Counted from the first letter of the stretch, positions 25,835 through 36,066 are shown. The stretch: DNA of 64,000 nucleotides from Acidobacteriaceae bacterium (GCA_035944135.1 DASZBM010000010.1:310001-374000), one strand, 5' to 3'. Program-made: numbers and translations. The notes: generated by a model from the sequence alone, not told the origin.

Positions 25835-25863
25835 CCTTTGAGTCTTGAGGCTTGTGTCCTGAG

Positions 25864-26622
25864 TTATTGCCCCATGCCCATACCAGGTCCGGCGGGCTGT
25901 GGATTCAGCCTCTCGGAGGCGACCTCCGCGGCGGGGCCGGGATTGCCCTTCGGATCCTTGTCTTTGTCCTTCACCTGGGCCCAGACGCGCTTGGCATCGG
26001 CGGTCTTGCCTTCGGTCTGGTACAGGTCGCCGAGCCGGATCTGCGCAAAGTACGGTGGAACGGTCGTCGCATTGCCCTTCCCAAGCTCCGCGAGCAGCTT
26101 CTCAGCGTCCGCATTGCGCCCCATCTGCTGGTAGAGGCCTGCAAGGGCCGACTTGCCGAGTGCCGCGGTGTCGCCATTCCAGCTGCCGGCTACCTTCTTC
26201 AGCGCGTCCTCGGCCGCCCCGTTGTTCCCCTCGTCCATATAGGTGAGGCCAGCCATATAGAGCGCCATCTTGCCGGGTTCGGTCATCCCGTACTTATCCG
26301 CCACTGCCACGAACTGCGAGTTGGCCGCGGTGGCACGGGCCTTCACGTCTGGGAAGGTCTTGACGCCCGGCGGCAGGTTCGGCGCCTGCGAGGCAAGCGG
26401 CGCCTGATACGTCTGCATCGCTTCACCAAACGCATTGGCCGCGGCGTCACTTCGGTGCTGGAACAGTGTGTATCCGCCAACGATCAGCAGGATAAGCGCA
26501 ACGGCAACCACACCGATGATGATCGCCTGCTGCTGGTTCTCCTTCGCCCAGTCGACACCATGTTCGGTCAGGGTGACAAACTGGTCCTGCTTCTTCAACT
26601 GCCGCTTGGTTTTATTGTCCAC
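25864..26622 (-). CDS. Membrane-anchored TPR protein (YfgM-like)
   Basis: 252 aa. A basic, Gln-rich N-terminus precedes one membrane helix (about 33-54, AIIIGVVAVALILLIVGGYTLF). The periplasmic remainder has TPR-like helical pairs (KMALYMAGLTYMDEGNNGAAEDALKKV; GKSALAGLYQQMGRNADAEKLL; AQIRLGDLYQTEGKTADAKRVW) and a Pro/Gly/Met tail. Topology and repeats fit the YfgM/tetratricopeptide-like family; E. coli YfgM is a SecYEG and chaperone-associated protein. That role is by analogy only. Confidence 0.78.
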   Translation of the reverse strand: MDNKTKRQLKKQDQFVTLTEHGVDWAKENQQQAIIIGVVAVALILLIVGGYTLFQHRSDAAANAFGEAMQTYQAPLASQAPNLPPGVKTFPDVKARATAANSQFVAVADKYGMTEPGKMALYMAGLTYMDEGNNGAAEDALKKVAGSWNGDTAALGKSALAGLYQQMGRNADAEKLLAELGKGNATTVPPYFAQIRLGDLYQTEGKTADAKRVWAQVKDKDKDPKGNPGPAAEVASERLNPQPAGPGMGMGQ

Positions 26623-27023
26623 TCTTCCGCTGTTCCCGTCTTTTCAAGAATTTCTCGTCGCACCGGCCCACCGCAGGCGCAACTTCAAGTGTATCAGCCG
26701 GGCTTTTCACGAGCACTGGCCGTGGTGGTTCGTAAAGCCGCGGAGCTGTCTGAGGACTCAGAAAATTGTTCCGGATTGAAATCTTTTCGGGCGGCAATTT
26801 ATCCGCCAACTGGTTGATCTTTCGAGTTTTTTAAGTCTCTTGCCAATCGTATTGCGACGGGCATAGTATCTGGCTCGCAATCGAAACAGTGCACACGTCC
26901 CGGGGCAGGTGAGACCGGCTGGCAGGCGCTAGTTGCTCGATCGTTCTTTGATGTTGCAGGGTTCAACTTCCCGCGCCCGCTGGTCCAACCCCGGCGCGAC
27001 GAAAGACAGGAGCAACACACGGT
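26623..27023. other. 401-base intergenic region upstream of the GvpL/F gene
   Basis: Lies between the divergent TPR (minus) and GvpL/F (plus) genes. It contains a promoter and inverted-repeat candidate (26840-26881) and a Shine-Dalgarno-like CAGGAGC (27008-27014). A 65-codon minus-strand frame at 26612-26809 overlaps the TPR start, but its composition is unconvincing and I do not call it. I see nothing else in the remainder. Confidence 0.4.
26840..26881 (+). promoter_or_regulatory. Candidate promoter with overlapping inverted repeat
   Basis: TTGCCA (26840-26845) and TAGTAT (26864-26869), 18 bases apart, resemble a sigma-70 promoter facing the GvpL/F gene. An inverted repeat ATTGCGA (26851-26857) / TCGCAAT (26875-26881) with a 17-base spacer straddles the -10 box and could bind a dimeric regulator. 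The match is by eye, with no start-site evidence. Confidence 0.35.
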
Positions 27024-27776
27024 ATGGCCTGGTACGCCTATTGCATTGCTGAGCGCAGCGCTTTCTCTGAGTTAGCTCGTCATCGCCGTCCGATGCCGCT
27101 ATCCGGGGTGACCGGCCTTTTTGGAAACCAGATTTTTCTGTTTCCGGCCGCCGATCTCGCCGTTGTCGTTTCCGAACACCTCGCCGAGGATGGCAGTCGT
27201 CTGATCGGCCCGGAAGCGCAAACCGCGGCCCGCGATCATGCTCGAGTGGTCTCCGGCTGCTTTGACCGCTCCACCGTTCTTCCATTCCGCTTTGGCACCA
27301 CGTTTGAAGATGACGACGCCCTGCGGCGCTCCGTCCGCTCCAATCAGCGTCATTTTATGGCGAATGTCGAGCGCCTGCGCGGGAAGGCGGAGATGCACCT
27401 GAAGCTGGTCGTCGACGACATCTGCCCGGAATCCCGCAACGGCTTCCAGCACCACAACGTCGGGCAGGAGTACCTGTCGCACCTTCGCGAGTCAGCCAGC
27501 CGTCAGCGCGAGCGTCAGTCGCGTGCCCGCGCGCTGTCCGTGCAGATGCATCGCATGTTCCTCCCCTTGGCCGAAGAGATCACCTGCCGCCGTATGGACT
27601 CCGGCAAGATGCTTCTCGATATCGCTCACCTTGTCGACAAGAAGACGGTCGAGCGCTACCAGAACAAGTACAGCTCGGCGACCCTGCAGATGAAAGATTG
27701 TGCGATGCAGCTATCCGGTCCCTGGCCGCCGTATCACTTCGTTCACCGCGAGCCTTCTCACCGCGCACACGCCTAG
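27024..27776 (+). CDS. Orphan GvpL/GvpF family protein
   Basis: 250 aa. It begins MAWYAYCI and shows the GvpL/GvpF landmarks in order: a first ferredoxin-like domain with LAVVVSEH (45-52), TVLPFRFGTTF (84-94), a basic RGKAEMHLKLVV segment (119-130), a YLSHLRES helical start, and the C-terminal LSGPWPPYHF (230-239). GvpF/GvpL are accessory or shell-associated proteins of gas vesicles. No gvpA, gvpN, gvpG, gvpJ or gvpK is in the window, so a gas-vesicle role is unlikely here. It has its own promoter candidate and terminator, so it is probably monocistronic. Confidence 0.85.
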   Translation: MAWYAYCIAERSAFSELARHRRPMPLSGVTGLFGNQIFLFPAADLAVVVSEHLAEDGSRLIGPEAQTAARDHARVVSGCFDRSTVLPFRFGTTFEDDDALRRSVRSNQRHFMANVERLRGKAEMHLKLVVDDICPESRNGFQHHNVGQEYLSHLRESASRQRERQSRARALSVQMHRMFLPLAEEITCRRMDSGKMLLDIAHLVDKKTVERYQNKYSSATLQMKDCAMQLSGPWPPYHFVHREPSHRAHA

Positions 27777-27791
27777 CTCATCGTTTGGATA

Positions 27792-27831
27792 AAACACAGA
27801 GGCCTCGACGTCCGTCGAGGCCTCTGTGTTT
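27792..27831. terminator. Long perfect hairpin terminator
   Basis: 19-bp perfect arms AAACACAGAGGCCTCGACG / CGTCGAGGCCTCTGTGTTT (27792-27810, 27813-27831), 15 bases after the GvpL/F stop and 4 bases before the end of the methyltransferase remnant. The A-run at the left and T-run at the right allow termination in both directions. Confidence 0.85.
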
Positions 27832-27835
27832 CGGG

Positions 27836-28198
27836 CTACTGTTTCTGGATCAGGAACTCGAGGCGGGTGCCGAATAGCCTTGAGAGGGGCGGTAGAGTAA
27901 GCAGACGCGACGGCACATAGAGAAACTCAATCAGCTTCTCGCGCCGCTCGTTCGAGACATCGTGCCTTCTTCGAAACTCAGCGACACGAAACCCTGTGCG
28001 CCGGAAAAGCGCCTCCGCGGTACTGCGTGTGAATTCCCAGGTATGCAAAGGCACATGGCAGTTCTGCCATAGCCAGTCGCGACCGGTCATGCTCGCGAGT
28101 GCATGGAAATAGTGCGATTCCAGCGAGGCAATATCCGGGAACGTAATCAGGCAATAGCCGCCGTCTTCCAGGATCGTGTGAACCCGCTCCAGTGCTGG
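27836..28198 (-). pseudogene. 5'-truncated SAM-dependent methyltransferase
   Basis: The minus strand is open from 28198 to the stop at 27836 (120 codons), with an in-frame TGA immediately upstream at 28201-28199. The translation starts in mid-domain (LERVHTILEDGGYCLITFPD), which is the strand 4 to strand 5 region of a class I methyltransferase. It then continues with HVPLHTWEFT...RRTGFRVAEFRR, the normal C-terminal part. The SAM-binding N-terminal half (about 100 residues with the GxGxG loop) is missing, and the gene butts onto the pgsA 3' end 18 bases away. A short internal ATG at 28090 could still give an 84-aa product. Most likely a remnant. Confidence 0.7.
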
Positions 28199-28216
28199 TC
28201 ACATCGCTGCACGATA

Positions 28217-28930
28217 TTACTGCAGCTTCACATTTGCGCTGTGATCAACGGCAACGCGCTTGCGCCGGCTCAGCACCGAGCTGCGTCTGCGCCGCCGTCC
28301 GCTCGCGTGATCGATCTTCTTCCAGAACGCAGCGAAGTAATCGACGGCGGAGATGATGGAGACGATCGCCATCCAGTAGATCGCTGTCATTGCGATCAGA
28401 TGAACCCCGACGACAAACCAGCCGAAGTTCCAGTAGTCCCACCGATGATTGAGGATGGCCGCAACTACGCTGACGATCTGGATCACGGTCTTCAGCTTGC
28501 CAATCTCGCTCGCCTCGATCGTGAAGCCTTCGCTCGCTGCGATCGAACGCAAACCGCTCACCAGGAACTCGCGTCCGATGACCAGCACGGCAATCCAGGG
28601 CGGAACAATTCGAGGGTTATACGAGACCAGCACAATGTACGCTGCGGTCACCATCAGCTTGTCGGCGAGCGGATCCAGCAGCATGCCGATCGTCGTTATC
28701 TGGCCACGCTTGCGGGCCAGATAACCGTCAAGGCCGTCCGTGATCGATGCAAGGATGAAGACTGCGGAGGCGATGATCTCCTGCTCACCGTGCCCATGCA
28801 ACGGGAACTTCGGGCTCAAGATCCAGATGAGTACCGGAACAGAGGCGATACGGCTCAGCGTTATGGAGTTGGGCAGGTTCACGGGTGCACGCCAATCACG
28901 CGCATCGATGCGGCGTTCGCTGCGCGCCAA
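28217..28930 (-). CDS. pgsA: CDP-diacylglycerol--glycerol-3-phosphate 3-phosphatidyltransferase
   Basis: Makes phosphatidylglycerol phosphate from CDP-diacylglycerol, the committed step to phosphatidylglycerol and cardiolipin, in the inner membrane. The CDP-alcohol phosphotransferase motif is complete: D65-G-x-D68-G...A72-R73...G82...D86...D90. Four to five membrane helices are visible, and the start region VNLPNSITLSRI is typical of PgsA. At 237 aa it is longer than the usual 180-200, through a basic N-terminus and an Arg-rich C-terminal tail. Confidence 0.92.
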   Translation of the reverse strand: MARSERRIDARDWRAPVNLPNSITLSRIASVPVLIWILSPKFPLHGHGEQEIIASAVFILASITDGLDGYLARKRGQITTIGMLLDPLADKLMVTAAYIVLVSYNPRIVPPWIAVLVIGREFLVSGLRSIAASEGFTIEASEIGKLKTVIQIVSVVAAILNHRWDYWNFGWFVVGVHLIAMTAIYWMAIVSIISAVDYFAAFWKKIDHASGRRRRRSSVLSRRKRVAVDHSANVKLQ

Positions 28931-28979
28931 ACACTGTCATTCTCCCACATCCGGTCGTGACCCGGCTGGCTCTGGAATT

Positions 28980-29174
28980 TCAGCTCTGCTCGGTTTCGAC
29001 AGACTCTGTCGGCCGTTCTTTGAAGCGGTACATCTTGCGCCCGCAGTTTCTGCAGACCCACGGGTAAAGCCCGTAGATCGTGAGAATCCAGCGCTCCCAC
29101 AAACCCACTCGATGGATACGCTGGAACCGATGTTGGCCGCAATCAGGACAGGGTCGCAAACTCACCTCAACCAC
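28980..29174 (-). CDS. Small zinc-ribbon protein
   Basis: 64 aa from GTG 29174. Two CxxC knuckles (C9-x-x-C12 in CPDCGQH and C41-x-x-C44 in CRNCGRK) are separated by about 28 residues containing GLWERWILTIYGLYPWV, and a basic segment follows. This is a standard single zinc-ribbon layout. It lies 34 bases downstream of gdhA and 49 bases upstream of pgsA on the same strand. The function is unknown; it may bind nucleic acid or protein. An internal GTG three codons in is an alternative start. Confidence 0.72.
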   Translation of the reverse strand: MVEVSLRPCPDCGQHRFQRIHRVGLWERWILTIYGLYPWVCRNCGRKMYRFKERPTESVETEQS

Positions 29175-29208
29175 GGGTCTCGATTGCGGCTTTGCAGGAA
29201 ACTACGAT

Positions 29209-30600
29209 CTACGCGTACATTCCCCTTTGCTTGGTCGTGTACGCCACGCGATCGATCGCCAGCATATAAGCCGCAATTCGGTTGTTGACGCCGTGCTGTA
29301 CCGCATATTGCAACACGTCGTTGAAGCTGTCCACCATTATTCGGTCGAGCCGCTGGTTGACCTCCTCTTCGCTCCAGAAATAGCCCATGCGGTCCTGCAC
29401 CCACTCGAAGTAGCTGGTAGTCACTCCGCCGGCGTTGGCCAGAATGTCCGGCACCACGAACACGCCCTTGTCCTCGAGGATCTGGTCGGCAACGGTCGTC
29501 GTGGGCCCATTCGCGCCTTCGATGAGGACGCGAGCGCGAACCCTCTCGGCGTTGCGGCTGGTGATGACGTTCTCCGTCGCGGCCGGGATCAGGACGTCGC
29601 ACTCCATCATCAGGAGCTCGTCTTTGTCGGCTGGCTCAGCGCCCTTGAAACCGTGGATCGACCCCTGCCGCGCCTTCCACTCCAGCAGCTCGCTGATGTC
29701 CATCCCGTTCGCGTTGAACAGCGCACCGTCATATTCGCCGATGCCGATAATCTTGTAGCCCTTCTCCCACAGCAGCTTGGCGGAGTTAGAGCCCACATTG
29801 CCGAAGCCCTGCACGATCACCTTGGTCGATTCCGGAGACATGTTCAGGTGCTTCAGCGCCTGGTCGGTTACCACGCTGACGCCGCGGCCTGTCGCCTCTT
29901 TTCTGCCGCGCGATCCGCCCAGGCTCACCGGCTTGCCCGTGACGACACTCGTCACGGTCTGGCGCATGTGCATGGAGTACGTATCCATGATCCACGCCAT
30001 CGTCTGTTCGTTGGTGTTCACGTCGGGTGCGGGCACGTCCTTCTCGGGTCCAATGAATTCGATCAGCTCGGCTGTATAACGGCGGGTCAGCCGCTCCAGC
30101 TCTCCCTGGCTCATGCGGCGCGGATCGCAGATGACTCCGCCTTTTGCGCCGCCGAAGGGAATGTTCACGACTGCGCACTTCCAGGTCATCCAACTGGCCA
30201 GCGCGCGGACTTCGTCCAGGCTCACATCCGGCGAGTAGCGGATACCACCCTTGCATGGCCCGCGCGAGGCCGAGTGCTGCACCCTGTAGCCTGTGAAGAC
30301 CTCTATCGTTCCGTCATCCATCCCAACCGGAATATGCACGATGATCTCGCGCGACGGATACCGCAGAACCTTCCAGATACCAGCATCGAGATTCAACTTC
30401 CTTGCTGCCAAATCAAATCTTGCTGCCTGTGCCTCCCATGGGTTGGTCTCTTGTTCAAGGGAAATAGGAGCCGTCGCCTCTGCTGTTACCATGCCTGCTT
30501 CTTTCTGAGCACCGAGCCTGTTTGCTGCGGTCCTCGCGTTAACGGAATCCGGGCGAGCTGTTAGCGCTGCTCCTCCGGGTACCAGCTTTTCTTCGGCCAT
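29209..30600 (-). CDS. gdhA: Glu/Leu/Phe/Val dehydrogenase (glutamate dehydrogenase)
   Basis: Interconverts glutamate and 2-oxoglutarate with ammonia, using NAD(P)H. The start at ATG 30600 is fixed by AGGAGGAG just upstream and gives 463 aa. Catalytic and substrate lysines are in place: K117 (CKGGIRY), K141 (TWKCAV) and K153 (PFGGAKGG). APDVNT and a C-terminal Rossmann domain ([15 protein letters not shown]) are also present. An unusual 40-50 residue N-terminal tail rich in Ala/Pro/Gly precedes the normal start of homology ([14 protein letters not shown]), which itself has an in-frame ATG at residue 37. It is divergent from trpE. Confidence 0.95.
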   Translation of the reverse strand: MAEEKLVPGGAALTARPDSVNARTAANRLGAQKEAGMVTAEATAPISLEQETNPWEAQAARFDLAARKLNLDAGIWKVLRYPSREIIVHIPVGMDDGTIEVFTGYRVQHSASRGPCKGGIRYSPDVSLDEVRALASWMTWKCAVVNIPFGGAKGGVICDPRRMSQGELERLTRRYTAELIEFIGPEKDVPAPDVNTNEQTMAWIMDTYSMHMRQTVTSVVTGKPVSLGGSRGRKEATGRGVSVVTDQALKHLNMSPESTKVIVQGFGNVGSNSAKLLWEKGYKIIGIGEYDGALFNANGMDISELLEWKARQGSIHGFKGAEPADKDELLMMECDVLIPAATENVITSRNAERVRARVLIEGANGPTTTVADQILEDKGVFVVPDILANAGGVTTSYFEWVQDRMGYFWSEEEVNQRLDRIMVDSFNDVLQYAVQHGVNNRIAAYMLAIDRVAYTTKQRGMYA

Positions 30601-30804
30601 CGCTCCTCCTGCATGTTGCGGGCCCATGTCTATCTGACGCGACCCACACTCTACAGGAGGCAGAACAATACCGTCTCGGGAGGCCGATTTTCGCCCGGTC
30701 TCCCCTCAAACCCCGCCGATTCTAGGCCCCAATTTGTGGGACTGGCAATGACCCGCGCACCCCCTAAGACACCTCATTTTTGCTACTGCGGTACCCTCGT
30801 ACCC

Positions 30805-32361
30805 ATGCCCTCCGCGCGCACCCCAACTAGCCCGTCCCTCAACGACTTCACCCAGCTCGCGCGCACGCACACCCTCGTTCCGGTCACCCGCACGGTCGCC
30901 GCCGACCTCGAAACACCCGTTTCAGCCTTCCTGCGCGTCGCGGCCCATGAGCCCGAGGCCTTCCTGCTCGAATCCGTCGAGGGCGGCGAAACCATAGGCC
31001 GCTACACCTTCATCGGCATCCGTCCCTTCCGCACCATGACCGCCGCCGGCAGCAGCATCACCGAGGCGACACCCGGCTCCGCTCCGGTCACCCGGACCGG
31101 CGACATCTTCGCCGAGCTCAAATCCGCCCTCGCGGGCCACATCCCGGCCCGGCTGTCCGGCTTGCCGCCCTTCACCTCCGGCGCCGTCGGCTTCTTCGCG
31201 TATGACATCGTCCGCCAGATCGAGAAGCTTCCCACCCTGGCCGCCGACGAACTCCACGTCCCCGACGCCCACCTCATGTTCTTCGACGAGGTCCTCGCCT
31301 TCGACCACGTTCGCAAGGCCATCCACCTCATCGTTACAGCCGGCGCCCGCACGCCGCTGCAGTCCACGAACCCGAACCCCCAGCTAATCGACCTCGAGAC
31401 CCGCGTCCGTGATGCCTACAACGACGCGAACGACCGCCTCGACCGCCTCGAAGCCCTCCTCGAAGCCGCCCTGCACAAGCCCACACACGAGCCGATCAGC
31501 GAACCCCTCGACCTCACCCCGCGCACCAAGCGAGAGGACTTTCTCCAGGCCGTCGAGACCACAAAGGAGTACATTCGCGCTGGCGACGTTTTCCAGTGCG
31601 TGCTCTCGCAGCGCTTCGACTGCACGCCTGGCGTTGACCCCTTCGAAATCTACCGCTCGCTTCGCATCGTCAACCCGTCGCCCTATATGTATTTTCTGCG
31701 CTTCAATCTTCCAGGACAGGGAAGCGAGCGCCGCGCACACATCGTCGGCTCCTCTCCCGAGCTCCTCGTACGCGTCCACGGCCGCAACGTCGAGTACCGG
31801 CCAATCGCCGGCACCCGCCCGCGCGGAGCCGATGAGGTTCACGACCGCACTCTCGAAGCCGACCTCCGCGCCGACGCCAAAGAAGTGGCCGAGCACGTCA
31901 TGCTCGTCGATCTTGGCCGCAACGATCTAGGCCGCGTCTCCGACTACGGCAGCGTGCGCGTGAAGGACCTCATGTTCATCGAGCGCTACTCGCACGTCAT
32001 GCATCTGGTGAGCGCGCTTGAAGGAACGCTTCGCCCCGAGCTCGCACCGATTGACGCGCTTCGCGCCTGCTTCCCCGCCGGCACACTCTCCGGCGCACCA
32101 AAGATCCGCGCCATGGAAATCATCGAGGAGCTCGAGCCCGCACGGCGCGGCGTCTACGGCGGCGCGATTATCTACGCAGATTTTTCCGGTAATCTCGACT
32201 CCTGCATTGCCATCCGCACGCTCTTCATGGACGGCGAGCGTGGATACATACAAGCCGGTGCCGGCATCGTCGCCGACTCGATCCCTGAACGCGAAGACGA
32301 AGAGTGCCGCAACAAAGCGGCCGCCGTTGTGCGTGCGATTGAGCGCGCACGGTCGGCGTAG
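30805..32361 (+). CDS. trpE: Anthranilate synthase component I
   Basis: Converts chorismate to anthranilate using ammonia from TrpG, the first step of tryptophan synthesis. It is 518 aa from ATG 30805; the 64 codons open upstream have no conserved character. Visible blocks are AFLLESVEGGETIGRYTFIG (N-terminal Trp-binding region), VFQCVLSQRF, RPIAGTRPRG, LVDLGRNDLGRVS, ERYSHVMHLVS and PAGTLSGAPKIRAMEII of the chorismate-binding domain. No Trp-rich leader peptide is seen in the 204-base gap to the divergent gdhA. Its glutaminase partner is 7.3 kb away at 39650. PabB activity cannot be excluded. Confidence 0.93.
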   Translation: MPSARTPTSPSLNDFTQLARTHTLVPVTRTVAADLETPVSAFLRVAAHEPEAFLLESVEGGETIGRYTFIGIRPFRTMTAAGSSITEATPGSAPVTRTGDIFAELKSALAGHIPARLSGLPPFTSGAVGFFAYDIVRQIEKLPTLAADELHVPDAHLMFFDEVLAFDHVRKAIHLIVTAGARTPLQSTNPNPQLIDLETRVRDAYNDANDRLDRLEALLEAALHKPTHEPISEPLDLTPRTKREDFLQAVETTKEYIRAGDVFQCVLSQRFDCTPGVDPFEIYRSLRIVNPSPYMYFLRFNLPGQGSERRAHIVGSSPELLVRVHGRNVEYRPIAGTRPRGADEVHDRTLEADLRADAKEVAEHVMLVDLGRNDLGRVSDYGSVRVKDLMFIERYSHVMHLVSALEGTLRPELAPIDALRACFPAGTLSGAPKIRAMEIIEELEPARRGVYGGAIIYADFSGNLDSCIAIRTLFMDGERGYIQAGAGIVADSIPEREDEECRNKAAAVVRAIERARSA

Positions 32362-32472
32362 ACACGGGTCCTCTGTAACCTCTTGACGCCGCAACGGCGC
32401 GGGCCTACATTATGGCCCGCCCCTCCGTATCCTTAGGCCGCGTTGTGAACACTTCACTTCAGGAGTTCGCCT

Positions 32473-33246
32473 ATGCTGCGTGCTATTCATCCGATCTGTC
32501 TTCTCGCCCTCGCATTCAGCGCCATCCCCGCGCTCGCTCAAAGCCCGTGGAACGGGACATGGAAGCTCAACCAGGCCAAGAGCCACATGACCGGTGACAC
32601 GTACACCCTCACAAAATCCGGCGACACGTATCACATGAACGGAGGCAGCTTCCAGTTCGACTATGCCTGCGACGGGAAAGACTACCCGATCTTCGGCGGA
32701 GAGACTGTGAGTTGCAAAGAGACGCCCACCACTGTCGATTCCGTCTACAAACAGAACGGCAAGACGGTCCAGACCACAAAGCACCAGCTGGATGCCAGCG
32801 GCAAATCGTACACAAGCATCAGCACCAACATGCTTGCTGCTGGCGGTACAACCGTCAGCAAGACCACCTTCACTCGGGTGGGGCAGGGAACTGGATTCAC
32901 CGGCACGTGGAAATCCACATCGACCTCCACGAATCATGTAGAGACGTTCACGCTCGCAGTGAACGGAAACTCCCTGCACGTGGACGTTCCCGAGGAGCAT
33001 GTGACATGGGAGGGCAAGCTCGATGGAACTCCGGCGGCCGTGCACGGTCCCAATGTGCCTGACGGGGTGATGATCAGCGAAAAATTGGAAGGGCCTAAAA
33101 AGATGGTCAGTGATGTGACCGTGGACGGCAAACACGTCTCGCACTCCGAGGACACGATGAACGCCGACGGAAAGTCCTATACGGAAATCACGTGGGATCC
33201 TACGAAACCGAACGAGAAGCAAACCTACGTTTACGAGAAACAGTGA
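32473..33246 (+). CDS. Secreted two-repeat protein of unknown function
   Basis: 257 aa preceded by AGGAGTT. The signal peptide (LLALAFSAIPALAQ) is followed by two related beta-rich halves, each opening with a GTWK motif (WNGTWKLNQAKS at about 26 and FTGTWKSTSTST at about 139), so an internal duplication of a lipocalin-like unit is likely. It is probably periplasmic. Codon use is less C-biased than in the neighbouring trpE. No known catalytic motif. A strong hairpin terminator follows. Confidence 0.75.
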   Translation: MLRAIHPICLLALAFSAIPALAQSPWNGTWKLNQAKSHMTGDTYTLTKSGDTYHMNGGSFQFDYACDGKDYPIFGGETVSCKETPTTVDSVYKQNGKTVQTTKHQLDASGKSYTSISTNMLAAGGTTVSKTTFTRVGQGTGFTGTWKSTSTSTNHVETFTLAVNGNSLHVDVPEEHVTWEGKLDGTPAAVHGPNVPDGVMISEKLEGPKKMVSDVTVDGKHVSHSEDTMNADGKSYTEITWDPTKPNEKQTYVYEKQ

Positions 33247-33267
33247 GCTGATCGCCGCCCAAACAAC

Positions 33268-33295
33268 AATGCCGGCCTCCGAAGAGGCCGGCATT
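33268..33295. terminator. Bidirectional hairpin terminator
   Basis: 12-bp perfect stem AATGCCGGCCTC / GAGGCCGGCATT with a CGAA loop, 21 bases after the secreted gene and 27 bases before the stop of the convergent OmpA gene. Confidence 0.8.
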
Positions 33296-33322
33296 CATAT
33301 TTCCGAGCGGGTAGTGCGTCAG

Positions 33323-34372
33323 TTACAGGCCAGTCGGGTTGGGAGCTGCAGAAGCCGATTGCCCACTCTGGTCGCCGCCGCTGATGCCCTGGTTTACGAC
33401 GATCGTCACGACCACGCGCCGGTTCTGCGCCTGTCCGCTGCGTGTGTGATTGCTCGCAACCTGCTCCGTCGTTCCCATCGCCGCCGGTGCGAGAATCCGC
33501 GTCAGCGGAACACCTGCCTGCTGAATGATGGTGAGGACGTTGTCAGCGCGCTCGCTGCTTAGCCGCTGGTTCAGCGACGGGTTTCCAACCTTCGAGGCAT
33601 AACCCTGCACTTCGATCATCGCGCCCGGAGTATCCGCAGCCTGCTTCACGAAGTCCGTCAGCTCATCCTTGTACTTCTTGTTGACCGCAGAACGTCCATT
33701 CGCAAACTGAACCGTGTACGTTCCCTTTGTCGCGTACTGGTCCAGCGTTCCGATACGCGTATTCGTCTGGCCGATAGCCTGCGTGTTCTGGCCGGTGGCC
33801 GCAACATTGGCTGCGAGACCCTGCTTCGTCGCATCGAGGTCCGTCCGCGTGGACGCCAGATCCGACTGACCCTGCTCGATATCCCTGCGATCGCTGCGCA
33901 GTTGATCCTGCTGCGCCGCAACCTTCTCGTTCACGGGATTCAAGCCCGCATCAATCTGCTTCGCCGTGTTGTATGCGCCGCGCGAGAACTCAACCTTCTT
34001 CGCGATCAGCTGGTGATCGGGATCGTAGGTTCCGTCAACCTTAACTTGCAGGCCTGGTACAAGCTGCGTAATGGCCAGGTCCTTGCGGCTCCATCCCAGG
34101 AAGCCGCCTTTTTCGGTTGCCTTGGTGTCGTTCTGCAGAAGCACCGTGACGCGCGGCGAGTCTGCCGTTCTCACCAGCATCGTCGAGCCGTCTCTGCCGA
34201 TCACAAGGCCTTCAACAACCGCATGCTGCCCGCTCGGCACGCCTTGTGCCGTAGTTTGCGGAACGCTTGGTGCACTTCCTGCATCCTGGGCGTTTGCTGC
34301 GACACCCATCGACGCGAACATGGCCAATGACATCGCCAAGCCGGTTGTTCTGATTCCACTCTGAATCTTCAT
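33323..34372 (-). CDS. OmpA-family protein with coiled-coil stalk
   Basis: 349 aa from ATG 34372, 8 bases after AAGGAG. A signal peptide (1-29, ending AANAQ) is followed by a beta domain (about 45-135; AVVEGLVIGRDGSTMLVRT, GLQVKVDGTYDPDHQLIAKKVEF) of DUF5666-like pattern. A predicted coiled coil (about 140-210; repeated DLDATKQGL-type heptads) comes next, then a C-terminal OmpA peptidoglycan-binding domain (about 220-335; VQFANGRSAVNKKYKDEL, EVQGYASKVGNPSLNQRLSSERADNV, AQNRRVVV). It should bridge peptidoglycan and the outer membrane or another partner through the stalk. Confidence 0.87.
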   Translation of the reverse strand: MKIQSGIRTTGLAMSLAMFASMGVAANAQDAGSAPSVPQTTAQGVPSGQHAVVEGLVIGRDGSTMLVRTADSPRVTVLLQNDTKATEKGGFLGWSRKDLAITQLVPGLQVKVDGTYDPDHQLIAKKVEFSRGAYNTAKQIDAGLNPVNEKVAAQQDQLRSDRRDIEQGQSDLASTRTDLDATKQGLAANVAATGQNTQAIGQTNTRIGTLDQYATKGTYTVQFANGRSAVNKKYKDELTDFVKQAADTPGAMIEVQGYASKVGNPSLNQRLSSERADNVLTIIQQAGVPLTRILAPAAMGTTEQVASNHTRSGQAQNRRVVVTIVVNQGISGGDQSGQSASAAPNPTGL

Positions 34373-34660
34373 GAAATTCACTCCTTTTGTTTAGCTGACG
34401 GGCCAGCGGCCTCCGGAATCCCGTTTATCGTGACCGTTCGCCTCGCGCGAAGCCAATCCCAGCCTTGCGGCGGAAGCTTTCGATTGGACGTAGCAATCGC
34501 GAAAAGGGGACCAAAGTGTTATGCGCAGATTTTTTTATTTCATGTAAGCAAATCTGTTTTGAGGCGAGCAGCATGGACGAGGCGCCTCGAACGGCAGCGC
34601 AAACCACGTAAAATGAAGAAATGCACTCAGCTATCTACTGAGTCCAGAGGATTTCTTTAA

Positions 34661-35998
<1,338 letters not shown>

Positions 35999-36014
35999 CG
36001 TCACTCGCGAAAGC

Positions 36015-36044
36015 GCAAAGGCCGGCGACATCGCCGGCCTTTGC
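36015..36044. terminator. Hairpin terminator after argG
   Basis: 14-bp perfect stem GCAAAGGCCGGCGA / TCGCCGGCCTTTGC beginning 17 bases after the argG stop. The trailing sequence has only a short T-run. Confidence 0.75.
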
Positions 36045-36066
36045 TGTTCCCGTTGCTTTCTTGTTT

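Noticed and set aside
26612-26809. 65-codon minus-strand frame upstream of the TPR gene
   Set aside because: It overlaps the TPR start, has no ribosome site and shows no recognisable composition; possibly leader only.
27024-27776. Gas-vesicle cluster suspected from the GvpL/F gene
   Set aside because: No structural or other accessory gvp gene lies within the window on either side.
28090-28202. Frameshifted N-terminal part of the methyltransferase in another frame
   Set aside because: The in-frame sequence continues the domain up to the TGA at 28201; other frames show no methyltransferase motifs, so this is truncation, not a frameshift.
29080-30564. 494-codon plus-strand frame opposite gdhA
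   Set aside because: Antisense of a clear glutamate dehydrogenase. The translation is His/Arg/Val-rich without domain pattern or ribosome site.
30601-30804. trp attenuator or leader peptide before trpE
   Set aside because: Short frames here have no tandem Trp codons, and the weak dyad near 30675-30705 does not give alternative terminator/antiterminator pairs.
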